Source: Dehalococcoidia bacterium | Lineage (GTDB): Bacteria > Chloroflexota > Dehalococcoidia > Dehalococcoidales > E44-bin46 | DNA: 38,725 bases | Direction: 5' to 3' | Assembly: GCA_004376105.1 (NCBI GenBank) | Contig: SOKA01000043.1 | Span: 1-38,725 of the forward strand | Shown: piece by piece, positions 29,035 to 37,085 of the stretch | Position numbering within the stretch: position 1 is the first letter of the stretch | Layout of the letters: each line of letters begins with the position of its first letter | Notes under the pieces: generated by a model | Told to the model about the DNA's origin: nothing | What the model saw: only the letters and a program-made list of their open reading frames with translations | Database searches by the model: none | Translations under genes and position numbers: made by a program

Positions 29035-32000
29035 TTATCCTCCAACCTCAAGATCGCATCTCAGACATCGTGACGCCTCTTCTCTGGCTTCTTCTGGGCT
29101 ATAGGGCAAAGTAACCTCCTTAAACGATGTTTTTCTTTTGCTCATGGCAATTTCTGAAGCCCTAATTCTGGCTTTTTCTTTTGTTTCTTCATCGCTAGGT
29201 GGTATAGAAGAGATGGCGATGGGTTCATAACCATTACGCTCTACCAAGGGTGCAAGCCCCTTCCCCTGCAGGTATCTTCTTATAGAGGAGGCTGCCCTCT
29301 GTCCGGCAGCAATGGCTTCAATTACTGTTTGAGGGCCACTGGCGGCATCTCCGCCAGCAAAAACGCCCTTTCTCCCGGTAGCCAGTGTCCGCCGGTCCAC
29401 CGCTACTGTCCCACCCCTTCCTGTTTGAATCTCACCATCCTTGATAAAAGAGGTATCCGGCCTTTGCCCTATAGCTTCGATAACCATATCTGTGTTTACC
29501 AAATATTCGGCCCCCTCAACAGGATTAGGGGTTCTTCTACCGCTTCGGTCAAATTCCCCTAGCTCCATAGGGATAAGCTCAAGTCCGCTGACCCTTCCAT
29601 CATTACCCAAAATCTTAGTCGGAGCCGTCAGGAAATGAAAATGGATTCCCTCTTCTTCAGCGGCTTCTGTCTCTTCAGCTATAGCGGGCATATCCTTCTT
29701 TTCCCGCCTATAGAATAGGTGTACTTCCTCAGCCCCCTTTCTTAGAGCCACTCTGGCAGAGTCAATGGCTGAGTTGCCACCACCAATAACAGCCACTCTC
29801 TTACCCACAGGTACTTTTTTGCCTAAATTGACCTCTCTTAGAAATTCAATAGCGTCATAGACTCCCTTCAGGTCTTCACCAGGAATGTTTGCCTTAGTCC
29901 CTTTATGAGCACCGGTAGCGATGAACACTGCTTTATAACCGTCCTTAAGCAAGAATTCAACATCACTAATCGGTGTATTTAGCCTTATATCCACTCCGAG
30001 ATTTTCGATCTCCTGGATTTCCTTCCTCAGAATATCTTTAGGCAGACGATATTCGGGGATAGCCACCGCTAGCATGCCTCCAGCTACCGGGAGCGCCTCA
30101 AATATAGTAACTTGGTACCCCTCCAGGGCCAGGTCCCAAGCGGCTGACAGCCCGGCGGGACCAGCCCCGATGATAGCTACCCTTTCCTCTTTCCCCTCCC
30201 TTATTCTAGGAGTATATTTGACCCCCGAATTGAAAGCGTAATCAGCAATAAATCTCCTAAGATCCCTGATAGCTATTGGTTCATCAATCTGAACTCGATT
30301 GCACTTAAACTCGCAAGGATGGTTACATACCCGACCGCATACAGCCGGTAAGGGATTACGCTGTTTGATTAAACAGTAAGCCTCAGCAAACTTACCCTCC
30401 TTAATCAAACTGACATAACCGGGAATGTCCAACTGTACTGGACAGGTGTGCTGGCACGGGGCTCTAAATAGACCCTGGCAAACGGCAGCGGGGCACTTTT
30501 TATCTATAATATGAGCCTCATACTCCTCACGGAAGTGTCGTAGTGTGGTTAACACTGGATTGGGACTCGTTTGCCCTAGACCACATAGAGAAGCCGAGGC
30601 AACCATTTCCGCTAGTTCTAGTAGGGTGTCTAGCTCTTCCAATGTTGCTTCTCCCCGGCTGACCTTGTTTAGAATCTGCAGCATCTCGGGGATCCCTGCC
30701 CGGCAAGGGATACATTTACCACAGGACTCGTCTCTGGTGAATTGAAGGAAAAACTTAGCTACATCTATCATACAGCTATCCTCATCCATTACAACGAGCC
30801 CGCCGGAGCCCATAATTGCCCCTAGAGCAGTAACAGCTTCATAGTCAATAGGCGTATTGAGATACTCTATAGGAATAACGCCGCCAGATGGCCCACCTAT
30901 CTGAACTGCCTTAAATTTCTTCCCCTCTGGTATCCCCCCGCCGATGTCGAACACAATTTTCCCCAGCGGTGTCCCCAGAGGAACTTCCACTAGCCCAGTG
31001 TTATTCACCTTTCCCACCAGGCATAGGGTTTTTGTGCCCTTGCTTTTCTCAGTGCCAACGCTGGCAAACCAATCAGCATCCCTCAAAATAATTTGAGGGA
31101 TATTTGACCATGTCTCCACATTATTGATGGTAGTAGGCTTGCCAAAGAGCCCTCCCCCAACGTTTGCCGGGAAGGGAGGCCTTTGCCTGGGATTCCCCCT
31201 TTCTCCTTCAATAGAATGCAGAAGAGCGGTTTCTTCTCCGCAGACAAAAGCACCAGCACCAGGGAAGATGTCAAGGGAAAACTCAAAACCGGTGCCTAGG
31301 ATATTCTTGCCCAGAAGTCCATATTCTCGGGCCTGGGCAATGGCGTGGCTTAGAGTCTCAATAGCCAGGGGATATTCAGCTCTGACATAGGCATAGCCCT
31401 GGCGAACATTCCCTATAGCACAGGCTCCGATTGCCATACCCTCGATTATGGAGTGAGGATTGCCTTCCAGAACCGCCCGGTTCATATAGGCACCCGGATC
31501 GCCTTCGTCACCGTTACAAACTACGTATTTTTCCTCACTAGGTGCACTACGAACAAACCCCCACTTCGTGGCCGTGGGAAAGCCGGCTCCACCCCGACCA
31601 CGTAACCCCGCTTTCTTAACCTCATCAATGACCTCCTCAGGCTTCATCTGAGTCAAGACCTTACCCAAGGCTTGATAGCCACCTCTAGCAATATACTGTT
31701 CAATATCCATTGGGTCGAGGTCTTGATTATGCATTACTCTTATCTCTTGAAACTTAAGCAGAGGCTCATCCAGAGCTAACGTCCACTCCTTAACCGGTCT
31801 CCCTCCCACCAAATGCTCTTCAACAATTCGGTGGAGCTTATCCTCATCAAGGTCACAGTAGATAACCTTTTCCTCTCCGGGAGCAATGACTGTCACCACA
31901 GGCTCACGGCCACAGAGCCCTATACATCCTGCCCTCAATACGACAACATCTAATAGCTTGCGTAACTCTACCTCCCTAACAAAAGCATCTAAAATCTTAT

Positions 32001-32133
32001 TTGCCCCCGAAGAGATGCCACATGTCCCCAAATGTACCTTGACTTGAATCTTCTTTTCCTGCTTTGCCAGTCTTGCTTTAGCTTGCCTCTCTAAATTCAC
32101 TAGCTCTTCTACAGAACTGAGTGGACTCATCAT
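29035..32133 (-). CDS. NuoF/HoxF-type NADH-binding subunit fused to a GltD-type flavoprotein
   Basis: A 1032-residue fusion. Residues 30-110 are a thioredoxin-like [2Fe-2S] domain (GTCGISSGA, then CIGLCG). Residues 150-540 are NuoF: the FMN/NADH glycine-rich motif GLRGRGGAGFPTATKWG, GDEGDPGAYMNRAVLEGNPH, and the [4Fe-4S] ligands Cys471, Cys474, Cys477 and Cys517 (CGKCIPCRAG, then LCGLG). Residues 550-1032 are GltD-like: CQHTCPVQLDIPGY, CGRVCNHPCEFKC, FAD motif IIGAGPAGLSAA, NAD(P) motif VIGGGNSAIDSARVALRKG, final RCLRCD. Two pyridine nucleotide sites and two flavins in one chain could link H2, NADH and NADPH, perhaps by bifurcation (inference). It is 15 bases downstream of nuoE. Confidence 0.92.
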   Translation of the reverse strand: MMSPLSSVEELVNLERQAKARLAKQEKKIQVKVHLGTCGISSGANKILDAFVREVELRKLLDVVVLRAGCIGLCGREPVVTVIAPGEEKVIYCDLDEDKLHRIVEEHLVGGRPVKEWTLALDEPLLKFQEIRVMHNQDLDPMDIEQYIARGGYQALGKVLTQMKPEEVIDEVKKAGLRGRGGAGFPTATKWGFVRSAPSEEKYVVCNGDEGDPGAYMNRAVLEGNPHSIIEGMAIGACAIGNVRQGYAYVRAEYPLAIETLSHAIAQAREYGLLGKNILGTGFEFSLDIFPGAGAFVCGEETALLHSIEGERGNPRQRPPFPANVGGGLFGKPTTINNVETWSNIPQIILRDADWFASVGTEKSKGTKTLCLVGKVNNTGLVEVPLGTPLGKIVFDIGGGIPEGKKFKAVQIGGPSGGVIPIEYLNTPIDYEAVTALGAIMGSGGLVVMDEDSCMIDVAKFFLQFTRDESCGKCIPCRAGIPEMLQILNKVSRGEATLEELDTLLELAEMVASASLCGLGQTSPNPVLTTLRHFREEYEAHIIDKKCPAAVCQGLFRAPCQHTCPVQLDIPGYVSLIKEGKFAEAYCLIKQRNPLPAVCGRVCNHPCEFKCNRVQIDEPIAIRDLRRFIADYAFNSGVKYTPRIREGKEERVAIIGAGPAGLSAAWDLALEGYQVTIFEALPVAGGMLAVAIPEYRLPKDILRKEIQEIENLGVDIRLNTPISDVEFLLKDGYKAVFIATGAHKGTKANIPGEDLKGVYDAIEFLREVNLGKKVPVGKRVAVIGGGNSAIDSARVALRKGAEEVHLFYRREKKDMPAIAEETEAAEEEGIHFHFLTAPTKILGNDGRVSGLELIPMELGEFDRSGRRTPNPVEGAEYLVNTDMVIEAIGQRPDTSFIKDGEIQTGRGGTVAVDRRTLATGRKGVFAGGDAASGPQTVIEAIAAGQRAASSIRRYLQGKGLAPLVERNGYEPIAISSIPPSDEETKEKARIRASEIAMSKRKTSFKEVTLPYSPEEAREEASRCLRCDLEVGG

Positions 32134-32148
32134 CTTTGTTAGACCTTC

Positions 32149-32661
32149 CTATCGATAAGAATTCAGAATATCCTCTATCTGGCTGGGTTTGACCTTTCTA
32201 TGGACATCTTCACCAATAGCCATCACCGGGGATAGACCACAGCAGCCTAGGCAGCGGACAGTCTCCAGAGAAAACCTGCCATCGGCAGTAATTCCCTCAG
32301 GTTCGAGGCTCCACTTCTTCTTTAACGTATCCAGAAGCCTCTGCCCTCCCTTAACATAGCAACTGGTACCCATACATACTTGAATAACATACTTACCCTT
32401 AGGCACCATAGAAAAGAAGTGATAAAAACTGATAATCCCATATACCTCGCTGAGAGGAACCTTTAGATCTCTGGAGATAGTCTTTATTACTGGTGCTGGA
32501 AGATAGCCAATTAGCCCTTGTGCCTGCTGCAAAACCCGAATGAGAGCACCAGCTTGCCCACCGGTATCGCCAATTATTCGCTGAACCTGGGCAAAAATCC
32601 TCCCCGCATACCCAATACCAATTTCCCGCCTTGGGGGCACATCAATCTCAATCCGGTCCAT
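32149..32661 (-). CDS. hoxE: NuoE/HoxE-type [2Fe-2S] subunit
   Basis: A thioredoxin-like [2Fe-2S] protein of 170 residues that pairs with NuoF-type subunits. The N-terminal helices (GALIRVLQQAQGLIGYLP) and the cluster ligands CMGTSC and CLGCCGLSPV are visible. It is the first gene of the hydrogenase operon, with a GGAGG seven to eight bases before the ATG. Upstream lies a leader with two hairpins (32722-32792). Confidence 0.95.
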   Translation of the reverse strand: MDRIEIDVPPRREIGIGYAGRIFAQVQRIIGDTGGQAGALIRVLQQAQGLIGYLPAPVIKTISRDLKVPLSEVYGIISFYHFFSMVPKGKYVIQVCMGTSCYVKGGQRLLDTLKKKWSLEPEGITADGRFSLETVRCLGCCGLSPVMAIGEDVHRKVKPSQIEDILNSYR

Positions 32662-32721
32662 CTTCTGCCTCCTGCTGTGGTTAATAATTATTAGCTCGTT
32701 TGGTCAAGTTGTACTTTCTTA

Positions 32722-32792
32722 CCACATCGTAACGTGGAGAGGGCATGTATCGCAAGCTGGTACGCTCCCCATTAACTGCCACACATGCCCTC
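32722..32792 (-). promoter_or_regulatory. Structured leader of the hydrogenase operon
   Basis: On the minus strand GAGGGCATGT (32792-32783) pairs perfectly with ACATGCCCTC (32748-32739) around a 34-base loop. One base later, CCACGT(TACG)ATGTGG (32737-32722) forms a 6-bp stem with one G-U pair. That second stem closes only in the minus-strand RNA, since the plus strand would need an A-C pair. The elements lie about 60 bases before the hoxE start. It matches no riboswitch class I know. No clear promoter was found between it and hoxE. Confidence 0.45.
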
Positions 32793-32857
32793 GAAGTGAA
32801 TGGTATTACACAACTCAGCGTTATTGTTATTATCTAATCCCAGCCCCCCGTTTCCAG

Positions 32858-33499
32858 TCACTTCGAAATTGATTTCAAAGAGGTATCAATGCCCTTACCA
32901 AAGAGCTTTATCTGTATCAGCTCGCCGTGGCCATATCTCTTGTAAACCCGGCATACTTCACAGATGCTGGTATCTAGGCCAGTGACCCCATAATCATCCA
33001 GCTTGCAGTAGGTTCCCTGTATCTCCCAGCAGGGCAGAGACCGATACTTAAACGCAGGGCACTCAATTTTTATCGCCTCCGGGCAACGGAACATCTCCCA
33101 GCAGGGTGTCTTCCCTTCCCAGAAGCCCAGAGTTGGCTCCGCCAGAATCCTCCCTTTCACTTCGTTAATGACCCTCCCTACCTCTACAATATCCTCTACC
33201 GTAGTAACGCCCTTCATGATCCCTTCCACCTGTTCAACCACCTTCGTCTTCATTGTCTTCCCCCTCCTTCTATTGCTCGTGCCCTGCGTCTCACCCGCTT
33301 TAGGTAGTATCTCCACCTCACCCTCCCGAAAACCATAAATCTTGCCTGTACGTTCGCCAGAGGTCATCTTGACCCATAAAGGATATACAGTATATTTTTC
33401 GAACTCTTGGATTTGCATATCTACTATCTCCGCATTTTCGCCAACCAGTTCTGGCAGTGAATTGCATTCCCTAATTTTGACTATATCACCTATTTTCAT
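32858..33499 (-). CDS. Cys-rich 'two-CW' domain protein with SH3-like N-terminus
   Basis: A 213-residue protein with two parts. Residues 1-65 look like a small SH3/KOW-type barrel (MKIGDIVKIRECNSLPELVG). After a basic linker, residues 130-200 hold paired Cys-Trp motifs, PCWEMFRCP and PCWEIQGTYC, plus TSICEVCRVYKRYG, which I recognise as the 'two-CW domain' family of anaerobes (probable metal or Fe-S binding, role unknown). Both the ATG at 33499 (AAAGGAGGGG upstream) and an internal ATG at 33251-33253 (AAGGAGGGGG upstream) have excellent ribosome-binding sites. A 131-residue two-CW product may therefore also be made. It is divergent from the regulator gene and upstream of the hydrogenase operon. 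Confidence 0.7.
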   Translation of the reverse strand: MKIGDIVKIRECNSLPELVGENAEIVDMQIQEFEKYTVYPLWVKMTSGERTGKIYGFREGEVEILPKAGETQGTSNRRRGKTMKTKVVEQVEGIMKGVTTVEDIVEVGRVINEVKGRILAEPTLGFWEGKTPCWEMFRCPEAIKIECPAFKYRSLPCWEIQGTYCKLDDYGVTGLDTSICEVCRVYKRYGHGELIQIKLFGKGIDTSLKSISK

Positions 33500-33664
33500 T
33501 TTCTCCCCTCCTTTCCTACCATTATTTGAGCCCTCTTTCCTTTACTACCATTCATCATTCTCTGCTTCTATTTATATTCAACCATATCGGAAATCTAGCG
33601 CCATCCGCCCTAATGCCTATTTCTCACTTTGCCTTAACGCAAACATCCCGACCGCCTATTAGGC

Positions 33665-33693
33665 ATTTTTACCTAGGTATTTTCACCTAGATG
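33665..33693. promoter_or_regulatory. Possible operator: palindrome and tandem repeat
   Basis: The perfect palindrome TACCTAGGTA (33670-33679) is followed by an imperfect tandem copy: TTTTACCTAG at 33667-33676 is echoed by TTTCACCTAG at 33681-33690. It lies about 35 bases before the -35 of the response regulator promoter, in the divergent space with the two-CW gene. It is a candidate binding site for the NarL-type regulator. The rest of 33500-33773 holds only short inverted repeats (AATGCCTA/TAGGCATT) and no gene. Confidence 0.35.
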
Positions 33694-33724
33694 ATTACCT
33701 TCATAGCACTCACAATCACTGCGG

Positions 33725-33753
33725 TTGAACGTATTGCTGAAACGGCTTATACT
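33725..33753 (+). promoter_or_regulatory. Promoter for the two-component system
   Basis: TTGAAC (33725-33730), a 17-base spacer and TATACT (33748-33753) form a good vegetative promoter. It would start transcription about 14 bases before the response regulator ATG at 33774, giving a very short leader with only a weak GAGAAAG ribosome-binding site. Confidence 0.55.
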
Positions 33754-33773
33754 GGTAGTAGAGAAAGTATGCT

Positions 33774-34439
33774 ATGAATACTATCAGGATTCTACTTGCT
33801 GAAGACCACGTGGTAGTACGAGAGGGTACTCGCCAACTCCTAGAGCGTGAACAAGATTTTGAGATTGTCGGTGAGGCTGGTGATGGTGAGGAGACGGTCC
33901 GACTGGCCAGCCAACTCAAGCCCGATGTGGTCATTATAGATGTCGCTATGCCCAAAATCAGTGGCATCGAGGCTACCAAGCAAATTAAGGCTATCTTGCC
34001 CGCGACCACAGTGCTTGTCCTCACTGGTTATGATTATGATGAATATATTTTCAGCATGCTAGAAGCAGGTGCCGCCGGTTATCTACTAAAGAGTGTGAGT
34101 GGTGACGAGTTGATTAATGCTGTCCGGGCAGTCTATGCCGGAGAGCCGATGATTCATCCTACAGTCCTTCGCAAGTTGATAACCCGCTTCAAAACTCTAG
34201 CTGCTGAACCTGCGCCGGTTCAGCCTATGCAACCCTTGAGTGAACGTGAGATGGAAGTACTCAAGATAGCAGCCCAAGGTATGAGCAATAAGGATATCGG
34301 CAACATGCTCTTTATCAGTAAGCGCACTGTCCAAGCCCATATGAGGAGCATCTTCAATAAGCTGGGGGTAGGTTCCCGCTCTGAGGCAATACTATATAGT
34401 CTAAAAAGGGGGTGGTTTACCATTGAAGACCTCCCTTGA
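33774..34439 (+). CDS. NarL/LuxR-type response regulator
   Basis: A 221-residue DNA-binding response regulator. The receiver domain has the acidic pair Glu10 and Asp11, the phosphoacceptor Asp56 (VVIIDVAMP), Thr84 and Lys106. A linker with Pro and Gln (about 140-153) leads to a LuxR-type helix-turn-helix (LSEREMEVLKIAAQGMSNKDI, then SKRTVQAHMRSIFNKLGVGS). The adjacent kinase gene overlaps it by 17 bases, so the two form one two-component system. Possible targets are the divergent two-CW gene and the hydrogenase operon (inference from location). Confidence 0.94.
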   Translation: MNTIRILLAEDHVVVREGTRQLLEREQDFEIVGEAGDGEETVRLASQLKPDVVIIDVAMPKISGIEATKQIKAILPATTVLVLTGYDYDEYIFSMLEAGAAGYLLKSVSGDELINAVRAVYAGEPMIHPTVLRKLITRFKTLAAEPAPVQPMQPLSEREMEVLKIAAQGMSNKDIGNMLFISKRTVQAHMRSIFNKLGVGSRSEAILYSLKRGWFTIEDLP

Positions 34440-36441
34440 GAAGTCAGCATTTTTAGCTTCACCGATGAAACTTATACGAAATCGTAATTTTTGGCTTATC
34501 CTAGTCTTTTTTGCAGTTTTTAGTGTACTTCACTACGCTGAGCTAATAGGTATTAGCGGCACACTTTACCCCAGCTTCCACTTCGGACTGACCCGACATG
34601 CCCTGGACCGTATGCTTTTCTTGTTGCCCATAATCTATTCTAGTTTCACCTTCAGGCTAAAGGGAGGCTTGATTACGTCTTTTGCTGCGTTGGCTGTTAT
34701 GCTACCCAGAGCCGTTTTTATCTCGCCCGCTCCTACAGATGCCCTTCTGGAGACCGGAGGCGTCCTTGCCATAGGTATACTAGCTTCCTGGGGGATTTGG
34801 ACACGAGCAACGGAAAGGGATAAAACCGAAGCGGCTTTAGCAAAACTACAGTCGGCACACGAGATTCTTCAGCATTATGTCCGGTCAGCGAGGGAGAACG
34901 AAAAACGCCAGACCATACTTAACACCATCTCTACCCTACTAGGCGAGTCTCTGGAGCTTGAGAAGACCTTAGAAAAGGCCATTCGTATGGTATCGGAGTT
35001 AATGGAAGTAGAGGTCGCTGTGATATTTTCTCTAGATGAGGAAAACCAAAAACTGAAGCTTGTTGCCCATGAAGGTGTATCCGATGAATTCGCCCGGGCT
35101 GTAGATGGGCAAAAGATTGGTGAGGGTTTTTATGGAGAGGTAGCCAAGACGTGCCAACCTATGGTAGTGGAAAATGCCTCTCATGACCCCAGGCTGACCC
35201 TGCCTGAGGTTAAAAAGATGCGAATTCAAGTCCAGCTCATTGTGCCAATGGTTCTCAGAGACCAAATTAGGGGTGTACTTTGCGTAGCTATGCGCCGCCC
35301 CAGGCAATTTTCCCTAGAGGATATGGAACTGCTCACCGCCATTGGCGCCCAAATAGCCACCGCCATGGAAAATGCTCGCCTCTATGAGAAAGATCGCCTT
35401 GCGGCACAACGATTAGCTATGTCAGAGAGGAACTATCGGCAGCTGTTCGAAAATGCTAATGATGCTATCTGGGTTCACGACTTGCAAGGCAATATTACAA
35501 CTGCCAATGAGGCAGCTGGAAAACTCGCCGGATACAGCGTAGAAGAAATGAAAAAAATGAACGTGAGGAAGCTTCTGCCAGATGAAAGCCTCAATCTAGC
35601 TGGCCAAATTAAGCACAAACTATTGGAAAAGGAACCTGTGGAACAACCCTACGAACAACACCTGCTCAGAAAGGACGGGACAGAGGCGACTCTGAAGTTG
35701 ACTACCAGTTTAGTTACCGAGAATGGGAAACCTACCGGTTTCCAGCATATAGCCAGAGATGTAACTGAAGAGAGGAGGATGCAGGATGGCCTACGTTACT
35801 ATCTTAGCCAGATTACTAAAGTTCAGGAAGAGGAACGCAAGCGTATTGCTCGCGAGCTTCATGACGATACAAGTCAAGTTCTCTATGCCCTTTCCCGCCA
35901 AGCGGACAACTTCGCCCGCAATAATGCGCAGCTGGCACCAAACACTGCTGCTTTCCTGAAAGAGTTGCGCCAGAAGTTGAACAATACATTGGAGGGGATA
36001 CGTCGTTTTACCCAAGAATTGCGTCCACCCATGTTAGATGACTTAGGCTTGTTGGCAGCGCTACGATGGCAGGTTAACGACCTCGAAAAACAACCTGGGA
36101 TAGAAGCAGATTTGACAGTGTCCGGCATTGAGCGACGCTTCTCGGCAGAGGTGGAACTAATAATTTTCCGCATCGTTCAAGAGGCATTAAGAAATGTCGC
36201 GAAGCATGCCCAAGCTTCAAGAGTGGAGGTTACGATAGAATTTGACGAAGGCAAAACAAAGGTATCTATCTGTGATAATGGTAAAGGGTTTGACCTGGGA
36301 GGAAGTTTGGCAGATTTACCTCGTGCCGGCAAGCTTGGGCTCGCTGGAATGGAAGAGAGGGTTCGCCTGCTATATGGCGGTATGAGAATTGAATCCGAGC
36401 CAAGTAAAGGCACTAGCGTGATGATAGAAGTACCAATATAA
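34423..36441 (+). CDS. Membrane-linked sensor histidine kinase with GAF and PAS domains
   Basis: A 672-residue NarQ/DegS-class (HisKA_3) kinase. The N-terminus has three or four hydrophobic segments (WLILVFFAVFSVLHYAELIG at 24-43, stretches near 64-76, 82-100 and 113-126), with no large extracellular loop. A GAF domain spans about 165-320 and a PAS domain about 335-450. The dimerisation helix carries the phospho-acceptor His480 in ERKRIARELHDDTSQVLYAL. The ATPase has the N-box EALRNVAKHAQASR (Asn591), DNGKGFDLGG, and GLAGMEERVRLLYGG. The GAF domain has few Cys, so a haem or Fe-S ligand is not obvious. The start overlaps the regulator; ATG 34465 (MKLIRNRNF) is an alternative. Confidence 0.92.
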   Translation: MKTSLEKSAFLASPMKLIRNRNFWLILVFFAVFSVLHYAELIGISGTLYPSFHFGLTRHALDRMLFLLPIIYSSFTFRLKGGLITSFAALAVMLPRAVFISPAPTDALLETGGVLAIGILASWGIWTRATERDKTEAALAKLQSAHEILQHYVRSARENEKRQTILNTISTLLGESLELEKTLEKAIRMVSELMEVEVAVIFSLDEENQKLKLVAHEGVSDEFARAVDGQKIGEGFYGEVAKTCQPMVVENASHDPRLTLPEVKKMRIQVQLIVPMVLRDQIRGVLCVAMRRPRQFSLEDMELLTAIGAQIATAMENARLYEKDRLAAQRLAMSERNYRQLFENANDAIWVHDLQGNITTANEAAGKLAGYSVEEMKKMNVRKLLPDESLNLAGQIKHKLLEKEPVEQPYEQHLLRKDGTEATLKLTTSLVTENGKPTGFQHIARDVTEERRMQDGLRYYLSQITKVQEEERKRIARELHDDTSQVLYALSRQADNFARNNAQLAPNTAAFLKELRQKLNNTLEGIRRFTQELRPPMLDDLGLLAALRWQVNDLEKQPGIEADLTVSGIERRFSAEVELIIFRIVQEALRNVAKHAQASRVEVTIEFDEGKTKVSICDNGKGFDLGGSLADLPRAGKLGLAGMEERVRLLYGGMRIESEPSKGTSVMIEVPI

Positions 36442-36444
36442 ATA

Positions 36445-36801
36445 TTGAATAGTTTCCCCGAGATGCTCCTTCTAACACGAGCCGTCGACACAGCACGCAG
36501 GGCACACACCCTGAGTCGCCGGCTTCCCGTTCTTCATAGTTATGGCCTTAGCACAACAAAGACAAAGTTTGAAGTAGAGCCAACCTTCTGCATTCTTTGC
36601 GGGCTATGCGTGCGTTACTGTGAAGAGGTGAAGAAGAAGAATGCCATTGGCTTTATTGGCAGAGGAACAGAACGAGAGGTAGTGTTTTTCCCAGAAATAG
36701 CTCGTGAGGAATGCCCCAACTGTGAGGAGTGCTATTCACTTTGTCCTACAGGGGTGCTTCCATCCCACTATGCCTTAGCCGAGGCGCGTCATTCTACATA
36801 G
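36445..36801 (+). CDS. Small ferredoxin resembling the [4Fe-4S] part of HoxU/NuoG
   Basis: A 118-residue protein (TTG 36445; an in-frame ATG at 36463 is equally possible and neither has a good ribosome-binding site). The N-terminus is basic (RAVDTARRAHTLSRRLPVLH). The C-terminal half holds two cluster motifs, CILCGLCVRYC and CPNCEECYSLCPTG, separated by AIGFIGRGTEREVVFFPE. This is the ferredoxin part of HoxU/NuoG-like proteins, but the preceding [2Fe-2S] and His-Cys domains are missing. It may be a free-standing electron carrier or the tail of a decayed gene. It starts right after the kinase stop, in the same direction. Confidence 0.65.
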   Translation: MNSFPEMLLLTRAVDTARRAHTLSRRLPVLHSYGLSTTKTKFEVEPTFCILCGLCVRYCEEVKKKNAIGFIGRGTEREVVFFPEIAREECPNCEECYSLCPTGVLPSHYALAEARHST

Positions 36802-36817
36802 TCCCTCATGAGGAGGG

Positions 36818-37057
36818 ATGATTTCTTATCCCATCTGCACTCAGAATAGAATGACTGCTGACGAGATTGCCAGACTTCAAATAGGGATACATCCCGCGCT
36901 CATGGCTTCACCAGTAGCCTACCAGCTCATCAACGCAGCGGAACTTGCTGTTAAAGCGAGGAAGTCGGTGAGCAAGAATCAGCAGTTTAACCCTCTTGTA
37001 TCACTTGTTGATGACAGAATAACACCCGCTGGCGACAACATAACACCACTTGAATAA
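36818..37057 (+). CDS. Doubtful small ORF, perhaps a flavoprotein C-terminal remnant
   Basis: A 79-codon frame following the ferredoxin by 16 bases. The central piece MTADEIARLQIGIHPALMAS resembles the last helix and HPxL segment of the dimerisation domain of pyridine nucleotide-disulfide oxidoreductases, which suggests a truncated remnant. The remainder (after KARKSVSKNQQF) looks unlike any family. GAGGAGGG lies immediately before ATG 36818, with no spacer; the ATG at 36851 has better family agreement but no nearby box. I would treat it as a possible pseudogene. Confidence 0.35.
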   Translation: MISYPICTQNRMTADEIARLQIGIHPALMASPVAYQLINAAELAVKARKSVSKNQQFNPLVSLVDDRITPAGDNITPLE

Positions 37058-37078
37058 AAATTAACACAGTGGTAATCT
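37050..37078 (+). promoter_or_regulatory. Possible promoter for guaA
   Basis: TTGAAT (37050-37055), a 17-base spacer and TAATCT (37073-37078) lie just before guaA. Transcription would begin about where the ATG (37086) is, implying a leaderless message, which agrees with the lack of a ribosome-binding site. AACAC occurs three times just upstream. The boxes are only moderate matches. Confidence 0.35.
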
Positions 37079-37085
37079 TTGACAA

